Shown piece by piece: positions 27,284 to 35,851 of a stretch of DNA of 64,000 bases; position 1 is the first letter of the stretch; each line of letters begins with the position of its first letter. Source of the DNA: Rothia sp. (in: high G+C Gram-positive bacteria). Lineage in GTDB: Bacteria; Actinomycetota; Actinomycetes; Actinomycetales; Micrococcaceae. Position numbers and translations under genes: made by a program. The notes below the pieces were generated by a model, which was not told where the DNA came from, did not search any database, and saw only the letters and a list, made by a program, of their open reading frames with translations. The stretch covers positions 1-64,000 of the forward strand of contig NZ_JAUNVZ010000005.1 of the NCBI RefSeq assembly GCF_030540545.1, read 5' to 3'.

Positions 27284-28996
27284 ATGATGACCAAGCCTTT
27301 CCCCTCCGATTTGGAAATCGCCCAGGCAGCAACCCTGGAACCGATCGCGCAGATTGCCGCGCAGAACGGTATTGACCAGGAGCGCCTCGAGCCCTACGGC
27401 AAGTACGTCGCTAAGGTGCTGCTGGACGAAAACACCAACGCCGAAACCGCTGCCAAGCGCGGCTCCAAGTACATTGTGGTCACCGCCGTGACCCCCACCC
27501 CGCTGGGCGAGGGCAAGACCGCAACCTCCGTCTCCTTGGCTCAGGGCTTCGCTCAGATTGGCAAGAAGGCAACCCTGGCACTGCGCCAGCCCGCTATGGG
27601 CCCGACTTTCGGCATTAAGGGTGGCGCTGCCGGTGGCGGCTACTCCCAGATTGTGCCCATGGAGAAGCTGAACCTGCACCTGACCGGCGACTTCCACGCC
27701 GTCACCGCAGCGCACAACCTGCTGGCGGCAATGATCGATAACCACCTGCACCACGGCAATGAGCTGCGCATTGACCCGCGCGCTATTGAGTGGCGCCGCG
27801 TGATCGACATTAACGACCGCTCCCTGCGCAATATTGTGATTGGTCTGGGCGAGCGCATGGACGGCGTGGTGCGCGAAACCGGTTTCGATATCACCAGCGC
27901 CTCCGAAATCATGGTGATTCTCTCCCTGGCAACCAGCTTTGAGGATTTGCGCGAGCGCCTGGCAAAGATCGTGATTGGCCTGAACTATGACGGCGAGGCA
28001 GTCACCGCAGCCGATTTGAAGGCTGACGGCGCCATGGCGGTCATTCTTGCCGACGCCATTAACCCGAACCTGCTGCAGACCCTGGAGCACACTCCCGCTC
28101 TGATTCACGCCGGCCCCTTCGGCAATATCGCCACCGGTAACTCCTCGGTTGTGGCTGACTACGTTGGTCTGCAGTACTCCGACTATGTCATTACCGAGGC
28201 TGGTTTTGGCGCCGATATGGGCGCTGAGCGTTTCTTCAACGTCAAGTGCCGCGTCTCGGGTCTGAAGCCCCACGCTGCTGTGCTGGTCGTGACCGTGCGC
28301 TCCCTGAAGTCCCACTCCGGCCTGTACAAGATCGTTCCGGGTAAGCCCCTGCCCGAGGGCATGCTGCAGGAGAGCCCCAGCGATGTCGAGGCGGGTGCAG
28401 CGAACCTGATTAAGCACATTCAGATTGTGCGCGATTTCGGTGTGCAGCCTGTGGTGGCTATTAATGCTTTCCCGAGCGACTTTGAGTCCGAGCACGACAC
28501 CATTCGCCGTATTGCTCAGGAGGCTGGCGCTCGCGTGGCTATTCATCGCGGTGTGGCTGAGGGCGGTAAGGGTACCGTTGAGTTGGCTCAGGCTGTGGTT
28601 GAGGCATGCGATGATGTTTCCGAGCTGCGCTACACCTACGAGCTGGAGGACTCCCTGGAGACCAAGCTGGAGAAGGTCGCCACCAAGGTGTACGGTGCGG
28701 ACGGTATTACCATTGCCCCGGCAGCGGCTAAGCAGCTCAAGCGTTTTGCTGAGCTGGGCTACGGCCATCTGCCTGTGGTGATTGCGAAGACTCACCTGTC
28801 GATTTCTTCGGATGCATCCCTGAAGGGTGCTCCGACCGGTTGGACTTTGCCGGTACGCGAGGTGCGCCTGGCTGCCGGCGCTGGCTATGTGTACGCGATT
28901 TGCGGCACCATGCGCACCATGCCCGGTTTGAGCAAGAGCCCCGCGGCTGAGCGTATTGGTTTCGATGAGAATGGCACCATGGTTGGTTTGAGCTAG
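27284..28996 (+). CDS. fhs: Formate--tetrahydrofolate ligase
   Basis: A 570-residue enzyme that uses ATP to join formate to tetrahydrofolate, feeding one-carbon units to purines and initiator formyl-Met. The P-loop is TPTPLGEGKTATSVSLAQG; LRQPAMGPTFGIKGGAAGGG and NLHLTGDFHAV are family signatures. Length is normal. Two ATGs (27284, 27287) follow AAAAGGACA; either may be used. Single gene. Confidence 0.96.
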   Translation: MMTKPFPSDLEIAQAATLEPIAQIAAQNGIDQERLEPYGKYVAKVLLDENTNAETAAKRGSKYIVVTAVTPTPLGEGKTATSVSLAQGFAQIGKKATLALRQPAMGPTFGIKGGAAGGGYSQIVPMEKLNLHLTGDFHAVTAAHNLLAAMIDNHLHHGNELRIDPRAIEWRRVIDINDRSLRNIVIGLGERMDGVVRETGFDITSASEIMVILSLATSFEDLRERLAKIVIGLNYDGEAVTAADLKADGAMAVILADAINPNLLQTLEHTPALIHAGPFGNIATGNSSVVADYVGLQYSDYVITEAGFGADMGAERFFNVKCRVSGLKPHAAVLVVTVRSLKSHSGLYKIVPGKPLPEGMLQESPSDVEAGAANLIKHIQIVRDFGVQPVVAINAFPSDFESEHDTIRRIAQEAGARVAIHRGVAEGGKGTVELAQAVVEACDDVSELRYTYELEDSLETKLEKVATKVYGADGITIAPAAAKQLKRFAELGYGHLPVVIAKTHLSISSDASLKGAPTGWTLPVREVRLAAGAGYVYAICGTMRTMPGLSKSPAAERIGFDENGTMVGLS

Positions 28997-29021
28997 TCTC
29001 TGTTTCGCTAAGCGTTGAAAC

Positions 29022-29079
29022 GCCGGGGTGCGTATTTTCGGGTTCTAGTATGGATCTCGAGGATGCGCGCCCCGGCTTT
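29022..29079. terminator. Hairpin after fhs
   Basis: An 11-bp stem with one wobble (29022-29032 with 29066-29076), a 33-nt loop, then TTT. Confidence 0.65.
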
Positions 29080-29927
29080 CTCTATTCTGGCTGCGGCTGA
29101 GGGGTGGACGTCGATAGAGCCGGATAAGAAGCCACTGTGACGGAGAGTTTCTAGCGTTTTGGGCCCTTAAAGGGGTCATGGGGGCTTAAAATGACTCACT
29201 CTCAGGTGCGTACCACTGCTTAATTCTTAAAAATCCTGCGCTCGGGGCTCCTCAAGGGCGTGTGCGCTTGATAGCATGCGGCAGCAGGGCTCTTTTAAGG
29301 CTCTGACTAGGTGTTTTAGTGCGATAGAACAGGGGAGTGTGAGCTATTTCTGCAGCGGGCACCTCGAGTGTTCGTGCGTAGAATGCAACCTCTCGCGGGT
29401 GTTTTTGGGTCTGATGGCACGGTTTTCTCTCGAAATCTAACGGAAATCGTTAGAAAAGCGTTATTTTCGTTAGATTCGGAGCCCAAAAAATACCACTCCG
29501 ATTGGGCTCTGAGAGCGTTTCTGAGTCGTTTGGTCGCCCTGCAGAAGAGAAAGGCCATCATGGATCGCTTGAGTTGAGCACTGTGCATATACCCCTACTT
29601 CCTTGATTTTCCGCGGAAATTTAGGCTATTTTCCATGCTTCTCTGAGGTCATATGAGGCTTTCAAAGGGTGTTGGACACATAGAGAAACACCTGTGAAAT
29701 ACACCATAGTTATGGGTGTTAAAATCTGGATTGGTACTTAAATTCACCCCTTTAAGCGCCTAGAAATCTAACGATACGATTACAGTGTGCCGCCAAGCGT
29801 AAATGACTCGATTTCTGAACCAAAATGCCCTCTTCTGATGCGATAGACTTGTATTAGCAAGTGAACAGCAGATGTGAGAATCTAAATTTGCTTGTGTTTG
29901 AGTGAGTGATAGATACCTTTGGGTGTC
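29080..29927. other. Gene-free stretch between fhs and murT
   Basis: About 850 bp with no credible protein gene on either strand. Around 29434-29484 GAAATCTAACG is followed by two copies of CGTTAG in opposite orientation, and GAAATCTAACG recurs near 29761. A TAGACT hexamer at 29844-29849 (context like the RNA promoters near 51.5 kb, but without a -35) lies 80 bp before a strong terminator, so a short untranslated RNA is possible. Otherwise I see nothing. Confidence 0.4.
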
Positions 29928-29968
29928 AAAGAACCGGTCATGTGAGGATGCATGACCGGTTCTTTTTT
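29928..29968 (+). terminator. Strong orphan terminator
   Basis: Perfect 15-bp inverted repeat (29928-29942 with 29951-29965) with an 8-nt loop and a T6 run. No protein gene ends here, so it probably ends an untranslated RNA starting upstream. Confidence 0.85.
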
Positions 29969-30002
29969 ATTCTCTTCCGTATGGGATGCACGTACCGATA
30001 AA

Positions 30003-30087
30003 TGCATGGGATGATGCTCTTTAGACCCGGCAGGGCTGGAACGCAGGCGAACCCAGGAACGTAACTCTCAGGGCATCGTCCCATGCG
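30003..30087. repeat. 85-bp palindromic repeat, copy A
   Basis: Exactly 85 bp with ends GCATGGGATGATGC (30004-30017) and GCATCGTCCCATGC (30073-30086), which are inverted repeats with one mismatch. The interior matches copies B (50648) and C (51423) at many positions, including CTCTTTAGA after the left end and GGAACGTAACTC near the right. Between an orphan terminator and murT. Confidence 0.85.
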
Positions 30088-30196
30088 CTTGACGTACCCA
30101 CGTATGCCGCCTTGAAAAACCTCACCCCTCCATCCATCAACACCTGCCTTCGGCGAAAGCATAGGGAGAAACTATAGGGGTGGGAAGGGTAAACGA

Positions 30197-30202
30197 TATA
30201 AT
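30197..30202 (+). promoter_or_regulatory. murT -10 element TATAAT
   Basis: Consensus TATAAT ends 6 nt before the ATG at 30209, so the murT-gatD mRNA is probably leaderless. No ribosome site is present and no clear -35. Confidence 0.65.
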
Positions 30203-30208
30203 AGTGTC

Positions 30209-31483
30209 ATGTCTCGACCGCTCATTCGTTTGCTGGGTCAGGGCGTGCGCTACGCATCTTCACTGCGCGGCGGCGGCTCTGCATTCCCCGGCCTTGTTAT
30301 GGAAAAACTCCACCCGCGCTTTGTCGCCGAGGAGCTCGCTAAGCTGCCCTACGGCGTGGTTGTGGTCTCCGGAACCAACGGCAAAACCACCACCACCAAA
30401 ATGGCGGTGCAGCTGCTTGAAGCTCAGGGTCTGAAGGTCTTCACCAACCGCACCGGCTCGAACTTTGTGCGCGGTGTGGCTGCGGCGCTGCTGGGTGAAA
30501 TGGACCTGCGCGGTCGCCTGGACGCCGATATTGCTGTGTTGGAACTGGACGAGGCGCACGCCGTGCACTTCGTTAAGGCGGTCAAGCCCAACTACTCCCT
30601 GCTGCTGAACGTGTTGCGTGATCAGCTGGACCGTTTCGGCGAGATTGATACTACCCGCCGTATGCTCTCCCATGTTGCCGAGGCTACCACCGGTACCGTG
30701 GTGCTTAACCGCGAGGATCCGCGCATCCGCTCCCTGGCGGAGGTTGTGCAGCCCGGCGTGGATATTGACTACTACGGTTTGGATCAGAGCCTGCGCTCAT
30801 ATTTCCCCAGCGATGATGAGCTGCGCGGCGGCACCCGCAAGCAGGAGAACCTGCCGGCTGCCGATGTTACGCTGACTGCCTTCTCTGGCTCCACCGCGAC
30901 CTTTGACCTGGCGGGTCGTAGCGTGCAGGGCACCATTAACCTTTACGGTATTTACAATATTTTCAATGCCGCGGCGGCTATGGCTTTGACTCGCGCCGTG
31001 CTGGGCGAGGATCTGAACGAAGAGAAGCTGGTCTCTGAGCTGGAGCGTATCACCCCGGCGTTTGGTCGCGGTGAGACTCTGAGCGTGAACGGTCAGCCTC
31101 TGCAGCTGCTGCTGGTGAAGAACCCGAGCGGTTTCCGCCTCTCCCTGGCAAGCGCAAACGCCGATGATTACGCCACCATGATCACCATTAATGACCAGTA
31201 CGCTGACGGTCGCGATGTGTCCTGGCTGTGGGATGTTGATTTTGATGTGCTGCGCGAACCGGGTGTGCAGATGATTTCGGGTGTGCGCGCCTGGGATATG
31301 GCTCTGCGCCTGGAGCACGACGCGATTGATGTGCAGGATGTGAATGAGAATCTTGCGGCGGCGCTCAAGCAGTTTATTACTGATAATCCGGGTCGTCCGC
31401 TGCGTATTTTCTGCACCTATACTGCAATGTTGGCATTGCGTGAAGAATTGTCGAAGATTACCGATGTTGAGAAGGTGTCCTAA
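30209..31483 (+). CDS. murT: Lipid II isoglutaminyl synthase subunit MurT
   Basis: A 424-residue Mur-ligase-like subunit. With GatD it amidates the D-Glu of lipid II to D-isoglutamine in peptidoglycan synthesis. The P-loop is VVSGTNGKTTTTKMA near residue 52; TNRTGSNFVRGV and LLNVLRDQLDRFGE follow, and the C-terminal DUF1727 domain has LLLVKNPSGFR. The Cys4 zinc ribbon known in S. aureus MurT is missing: the whole protein has a single Cys, near the C-terminus. gatD overlaps the stop codon. Confidence 0.94.
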   Translation: MSRPLIRLLGQGVRYASSLRGGGSAFPGLVMEKLHPRFVAEELAKLPYGVVVVSGTNGKTTTTKMAVQLLEAQGLKVFTNRTGSNFVRGVAAALLGEMDLRGRLDADIAVLELDEAHAVHFVKAVKPNYSLLLNVLRDQLDRFGEIDTTRRMLSHVAEATTGTVVLNREDPRIRSLAEVVQPGVDIDYYGLDQSLRSYFPSDDELRGGTRKQENLPAADVTLTAFSGSTATFDLAGRSVQGTINLYGIYNIFNAAAAMALTRAVLGEDLNEEKLVSELERITPAFGRGETLSVNGQPLQLLLVKNPSGFRLSLASANADDYATMITINDQYADGRDVSWLWDVDFDVLREPGVQMISGVRAWDMALRLEHDAIDVQDVNENLAAALKQFITDNPGRPLRIFCTYTAMLALREELSKITDVEKVS

Positions 31484-32244
31484 TGTCCCATGTGATTCCG
31501 GGCTCTCCTGCCGTAACGCATAATAATGGCAAGAGTCTGCGTATTCTGCAGCTCTACCCGCAGGATATGAATATTTACGGCGACTGGGGTAATACTTTGG
31601 CTCTGGCTCGTCGTGCCTATAAGCACGGTTTTGAGGTTGAGATTCTGGATCACAACCCCGGTCAGTCTTTCCCCGCCGATGTTGATATTGTGCTTGGCGG
31701 TGGCGGTCAGGATTCCGGTCAGTCGGTGATTCAGGACGATTTGCACGCCAATGCTGGGACCCTGAACCAGCTGGCTGAGGACGGCGCGCCCATGCTGGTT
31801 ATTTGCGGCCTGTACCAGCTCTTCGGTAAGGAGTTCCGCACTCGCGAGGGCGAGGTGCTGCGCGGCATTAGCATTTTTGATGCGCACACTGTCGGCGGCG
31901 AGGAGCGCCTGATTGGCAATATTGTGGAGGACTCTGAAGAGTTCGGCACCGTGATTGGTTTCGAGAACCACTCGGGTCTGACCTATCTGGGTGAGGGCTG
32001 CAAGCCTTTTGCGCGCGTGTCTAAGGGCGAGGGTAATAATCAGAGTGATGAGTACGAGGGTGCTCGCGTGCACAATGTGATTGGTACTTACCTGCACGGT
32101 TCGCTGCTGCCGAAGAACCCGGCGATTGCTGACTACCTGATTGCTAAGGCTGCTGAGCGTAAGTACGGTTCTTTTGAGCCGGCTGCCATTGATGATTCTC
32201 TGGTGGAGAAGGCGCGCGCGTCGGCGTCTTCACGACCGCGCTAG
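31483..32244 (+). CDS. gatD: Lipid II isoglutaminyl synthase subunit GatD
   Basis: A 253-residue class I glutamine amidotransferase that releases ammonia from glutamine for MurT. The nucleophile Cys is in MLVICGLYQLFG near residue 108; the catalytic His is in GTYLHGSLLPKNP near 205. The ATG overlaps the murT stop (TAATG), so translation is coupled. Length is typical. Confidence 0.94.
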   Translation: MSHVIPGSPAVTHNNGKSLRILQLYPQDMNIYGDWGNTLALARRAYKHGFEVEILDHNPGQSFPADVDIVLGGGGQDSGQSVIQDDLHANAGTLNQLAEDGAPMLVICGLYQLFGKEFRTREGEVLRGISIFDAHTVGGEERLIGNIVEDSEEFGTVIGFENHSGLTYLGEGCKPFARVSKGEGNNQSDEYEGARVHNVIGTYLHGSLLPKNPAIADYLIAKAAERKYGSFEPAAIDDSLVEKARASASSRPR

Positions 32245-32357
32245 GGTGCTTGAAGTACTGATAAGTGTATAGGCTTTAGCTCTGTGACAGGGTTAGGTTA
32301 TTCGGGTGAAGAGTGAATGTCATTCGGGTAGCCTAACCCTTGTGTACCTACTGGTTT

Positions 32358-32415
32358 GGGCGACTTTTCCTCGTTCGGGCGCTTTTTATATCGCCCAGAC
32401 GAGGAAAAGTCGCCC
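32358..32415. repeat. Nested palindromic repeat, copy 1
   Basis: Outer arms are a perfect 17-bp inverted repeat (32358-32374 with 32399-32415); the inner arms are GGGCG and CGCCC around a TTTTATAT loop. Related to copies at 32982, 35723 and 56702. It is followed by CATGGGGTGA, ATAGGGGAGTA and the leaderless promoter of the GNAT gene. Confidence 0.85.
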
Positions 32416-32477
32416 ACATTTTGTAGTGAGAGTGTCTCATGGGGTGAAGCCTATAGGGGAGTAACTCTGTGAGAGGC

Positions 32478-32483
32478 TAGAAT
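32478..32483 (+). promoter_or_regulatory. -10 element TAGAAT for the GNAT gene
   Basis: TAGAAT ends 6 nt before the ATG at 32490, suggesting a leaderless mRNA. The bases AATGGGTGTATGAGT here are the same as at the arc start (35852). Confidence 0.55.
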
Positions 32484-32489
32484 GGGTGT

Positions 32490-32978
32490 ATGAGTATGTC
32501 ACCCGTTTTTGAGGTTTTGCCCTTTGATCAGCTGAGCCTGGAGCAGTTGCAGCGGATCCATATTTTGCGGTCGCGTGTGTTTACGGTGGGTCAGCAGATT
32601 ACGGAGCAGGAGCCGGATGAGCTGGACTTTAGCGCTATTCATGTGTTCCATGTGGCTGAGTCTGGTGCTGTGGATGCGTATGCTCGTGTGTTTCCCGCGG
32701 CGGCTGATGGGGAGCATGCTCACCCATGGGCTGATGCGTGGGCGTGGAGTATTGGTCGCGTGGCGGTGGATGCCTCGGCACGCGGTCAGGGTCTGGGTGG
32801 CGCTCTGGTGGCAGCGTGTGTGGACTGGATTCGTGAGCATACGAATGCACCTCAGATTGTGATTAGCGCGCAGCTGTACCTGGCGGATACTCTCTACGCT
32901 TCCGCTGGTTTCACCCAACGCGGTGACGTCTACCCCGAAGCCGGCATTGACCACATCGCCATGTCCCTCAACCTTTAA
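32490..32978 (+). CDS. GNAT N-acetyltransferase (ElaA-like)
   Basis: A 162-residue GNAT-fold protein. The acetyl-CoA pyrophosphate loop is RVAVDASARGQGLGGALV near residues 90-107. The N-terminal LRSRVFTVGQQITEQEPDELD fits the ElaA-like branch. Transfers acetyl from acetyl-CoA; the acceptor is unknown. Apparently leaderless, preceded by a palindromic repeat and followed within a few bases by another repeat copy that closes the McrBC operon. Confidence 0.85.
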   Translation: MSMSPVFEVLPFDQLSLEQLQRIHILRSRVFTVGQQITEQEPDELDFSAIHVFHVAESGAVDAYARVFPAAADGEHAHPWADAWAWSIGRVAVDASARGQGLGGALVAACVDWIREHTNAPQIVISAQLYLADTLYASAGFTQRGDVYPEAGIDHIAMSLNL

Positions 32979-32981
32979 TGC

Positions 32982-33010
32982 TTTTGGGCGAGATCAAAGT
33001 TTGCCCAAAC
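32982..33010. repeat. Nested palindromic repeat, inner-hairpin copy 4
   Basis: Contains only the inner hairpin: TTTGGGC (32983-32989) with GCCCAAA (33003-33009). It matches the inner part of copy 2 (GGCGAGATATAAGTTTGCCCAA) at nearly all positions. It lies between the stops of the GNAT gene and mcrC and may serve as their shared terminator. Confidence 0.7.
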
Positions 33011-33014
33011 CGGG

Positions 33015-34349
33015 TTAAGCAGTGAGACCGAGAGAAGATAGGAATGTCTTCGCGTTCTGCTCCATAGCGGCGCTGAACTCTATGTACTTGCTTGACCCCT
33101 GCGGGATATAGAAGGGGAGTTTCTTAACCCACACATCGTTTCGAGACTCAAGATTCCCTTCATAGGATGTACCCTGCATAAGGTTTAGCTGTTTTGCCTT
33201 TTGGGTAGTATCTTGCTCGGGGTAAATATAGTACCCCTGTGACGCATTAAAACGGAACATATAGGCAAGTAGCTGCTGATAGTCACGACCGCTAATATTG
33301 CCCTGAGGTTTGTACTTAGTATCGGCAACAGAGCGGGGTTCTTTGGTCTTCGAGATAAAATCGGGGTAGATTTTTCCTCGAGATTTATCAAAGAGATAGT
33401 GTTCGCCGATTCTATTCTTATTTTCGGGGTGGTAGAAATACTCGGAGATCAAAGTAGCAATGTACTCTTCCCAGAGCCAGGCGCAATCAAAAAGAATACC
33501 GTGCATGGTGCGATTACCCGAGCCCAGGGAGTGATTCTGATGGGTCAGAATATACAGGCAGAGTCGCTGTAGCTCCCTATACTCGCGATAGTAGGCGTGA
33601 CGAAGGGGCTTCTTCTGATTCTCCAGAATAATAGCGTGACGATCCCGCTGCACATAGCTAGGAGTGTGGGAGATAATTGTATCTATATCATCGCGATGTT
33701 TCCCAAGAATCAGGTGCCCCATATAAGTGCTCTGCATATACTCGATAGTATGGCGAATAAGCTGCATGAGCGGATTATCGTAGGAGAACTCTCGGGTGGA
33801 ATAGGCTATTTTTCCTCTAAAGGGTGTGTTCTCCTTAATGTGCCGTGCAAGATCAAGAGAGCCACGAATATTCATATCATTATGAGTAAATACCCGATAC
33901 TCTTTATAGATGCCCTTACGCAGGGCACTCTGTAGGTACTCCGGAAAGAGTAGCATATAGAGATTCAGGCGGGCAGTGCTATCCTGTGCCGTGGTACTCT
34001 GGTTGAGGACATCGGGCATATCCAGTACTTTTTCAATCATATAGCGAAAGAAAAAGTCTGTATCCTGCGAATCCGAGAAGCGGGATCTAATACTGAGATT
34101 CTCAGATCCCACCCCCAAGAAACCCACGTGATTTGATGTCCAGATATCTCCACCTCTGGAACGTAGAATATAGGAATCTCGATCAAGGTTTTCAGATTCT
34201 CGAATAGTCGGAGGGAAGAGAAAAAGACCCTTCTCTTCGAGGGAATCTAGAGTCTGATTCAGTAAATAATCTACACTTTGAGGGTGCGATTTCTGCAGAG
34301 AGCCTAGGGGATACGCGGAATTATCGCGAAGATATTGAATATCCGCCAT
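33015..34349 (-). CDS. mcrC: McrC-like restriction protein
   Basis: A 444-residue McrC-family (DUF2357-like) partner of McrB. The C-terminal PD-(D/E)XK nuclease core is visible: YPDFISKTKE followed by SVADTKYKP. McrBC is a GTP-driven system that cuts DNA carrying modified cytosine. The ATG lies 2 bp after the mcrB stop, so it is the second gene of the operon. Codon use is somewhat more AT-rich than the core genes. Confidence 0.85.
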   Translation of the reverse strand: MADIQYLRDNSAYPLGSLQKSHPQSVDYLLNQTLDSLEEKGLFLFPPTIRESENLDRDSYILRSRGGDIWTSNHVGFLGVGSENLSIRSRFSDSQDTDFFFRYMIEKVLDMPDVLNQSTTAQDSTARLNLYMLLFPEYLQSALRKGIYKEYRVFTHNDMNIRGSLDLARHIKENTPFRGKIAYSTREFSYDNPLMQLIRHTIEYMQSTYMGHLILGKHRDDIDTIISHTPSYVQRDRHAIILENQKKPLRHAYYREYRELQRLCLYILTHQNHSLGSGNRTMHGILFDCAWLWEEYIATLISEYFYHPENKNRIGEHYLFDKSRGKIYPDFISKTKEPRSVADTKYKPQGNISGRDYQQLLAYMFRFNASQGYYIYPEQDTTQKAKQLNLMQGTSYEGNLESRNDVWVKKLPFYIPQGSSKYIEFSAAMEQNAKTFLSSLGLTA

Positions 34350-34351
34350 TA

Positions 34352-35644
34352 TTAATCCTGCAGATTATAAGCTTGTTCAAGGCGACTCATAGATTCCTGC
34401 TCGCTGTACAGGCCATGGACATAATCCTGGAGAAGCGGGGCAAGATAATCTGACCACAGGATATTGAAATTATTATTAATATCCTTGAGCTTGAGGAAAT
34501 ATGCCGCACCCACGTGGTAATTTTGGTTCAATCCATCAATAGTATCGATAGCAGAATTCAGGCTTCGCATGCGGGCAATAGCTTGCTCTTTAACCTTAGA
34601 ACCGAGAGTATCGAGAGCATCAAGCATAGAAATATGCTCATTAGCATCCACATTAATAAAGCGGAAGCGGCGACGCATAGCAAAGTCAAAGGTATCCACC
34701 GAACGGTCAATATCATTCATGGTGCCAATAATATAGACATTCTCCGGGATATAGAACTTCTCGCTGGGGTCTTTATGGAGATTGGAATACTGGGTACTCA
34801 CAGCACCGGCTGGGCCGCGGTATCCCGGATCAATAGAATAGAAGAGTTCGCCAAAAATCTTAGAAATTTCACCGCGATTAATCTCATCAATAATAAAAAT
34901 ATATTTATTATATTTTAATTTTTGAATTTTATCAATATTTTTAGGATTGAGTGTTTTATAAACGGCGTCAACAATTGGTACAATATATGAATTTTGTTGA
35001 TTGTGTCCAAATCCAAGATCTTTCTCAAGAAAAGAAATGCCGAAATCTTTTGTATTGTAATGTCGTGCGGCTTTCTTGATTTGATCTTTCTTTATTACTA
35101 TTCTATTTGATTTAGGATTTTTGGGTGCAGTTAAAATTACGTTTAATCCCTCGACTTCTTTAATTGTAAATGCATTACCTGTCTTGGTCTTAAGAAATGA
35201 GTAATTTACCCACTTGTCTAGGCATTCTTCAACGTATTGATCAATGTCTTCCATGATGATATAGGAAGAGTTGTCCGGAGTTGAATTATTGTCTAATAAA
35301 TTTTTTTGTGCATTTTTGCAGAATTTTGTAAATAATCCATCGTGAAGCTCAAAGCCAATAGAATTCTCGAATGTTTTAATAGGGCGTAGACCTTCTACAA
35401 AATCGGTGTAGTCGTAGCTGGGATGGAATTGCACAAAGCCACACTGCTCCTGCTGCTCGGGAGTTAGATCAGCGTAGTCATCGGTGGTGCCATTAGTAAT
35501 CAGATGGGCAGCAATCTGCTTTGCTAAATAGGTCTTACCGGTGCCGGGCGCACCGTGAAGAATAATATTGCGTGAGGCAAGCAGCTTATCTGCGTAGTCC
35601 TTAACGCTGGGCTGAGTGGTGCTCTTAGGGGAATCGGCCATCAT
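34352..35644 (-). CDS. mcrB: McrB-like AAA+ GTPase
   Basis: A 430-residue AAA+ motor. Walker A GAPGTGKTYLAKQIA lies near residue 30, Walker B FIIDEINRGEISKIFGELF near 258, and the McrB-type signature GTMNDIDRSVDTFDFAMRRR near 305. There is no N-terminal DNA-recognition domain: the P-loop is almost at the start, so target recognition must lie elsewhere or in McrC. The central part (about 34880-35350) is clearly AT-richer than the two ends. Start ATG 35644 has AAAGG upstream; an open frame extends 10 codons further. Confidence 0.85.
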   Translation of the reverse strand: MMADSPKSTTQPSVKDYADKLLASRNIILHGAPGTGKTYLAKQIAAHLITNGTTDDYADLTPEQQEQCGFVQFHPSYDYTDFVEGLRPIKTFENSIGFELHDGLFTKFCKNAQKNLLDNNSTPDNSSYIIMEDIDQYVEECLDKWVNYSFLKTKTGNAFTIKEVEGLNVILTAPKNPKSNRIVIKKDQIKKAARHYNTKDFGISFLEKDLGFGHNQQNSYIVPIVDAVYKTLNPKNIDKIQKLKYNKYIFIIDEINRGEISKIFGELFYSIDPGYRGPAGAVSTQYSNLHKDPSEKFYIPENVYIIGTMNDIDRSVDTFDFAMRRRFRFINVDANEHISMLDALDTLGSKVKEQAIARMRSLNSAIDTIDGLNQNYHVGAAYFLKLKDINNNFNILWSDYLAPLLQDYVHGLYSEQESMSRLEQAYNLQD

Positions 35645-35722
35645 TAAACCTTTGTGTGTGAGTGAATAATTCACCCATAGTGTACACCCAGGGACTCACG
35701 GTATGTAATCGTTTTGCGCGTG

Positions 35723-35767
35723 GTTTCCTCGTTTCGGCGAGATATAAGTTTGCCCAATCGAGGAAAC
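35723..35767. repeat. Nested palindromic repeat, copy 2
   Basis: Outer arms GTTTCCTCG (35723-35731) and CGAGGAAAC (35759-35767); inner arms around GATATAAGTT. Located between mcrB and arc. Downstream come GCATGGGGTGA, ATAGGGGAGTA and the arc -10, in the same order as at copy 1. Confidence 0.8.
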
Positions 35768-35839
35768 TCGCCTAAACGCATGGGGTGAGAGTGTTGCGGT
35801 GCAGAGCGGAATCATAGGGGAGTAGTGGCGGTAAAGCGG

Positions 35840-35845
35840 TAAAAT
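35840..35845 (+). promoter_or_regulatory. arc -10 element TAAAAT
   Basis: TAAAAT ends 6 nt before the arc ATG at 35852, so a leaderless transcript is likely; no ribosome site. Sequence around the start is shared with the GNAT gene at 32490. Confidence 0.55.
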
Positions 35846-35851
35846 GGGTGT

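Noticed and set aside
27224-28795. Long minus-strand frame opposite fhs
   Set aside because: Same kind of shadow, low-complexity His/Gln/Gly product.
29316-29588. Frames on both strands in the fhs-murT gap
   Set aside because: Mutually overlapping, no start signals, no recognisable protein features.
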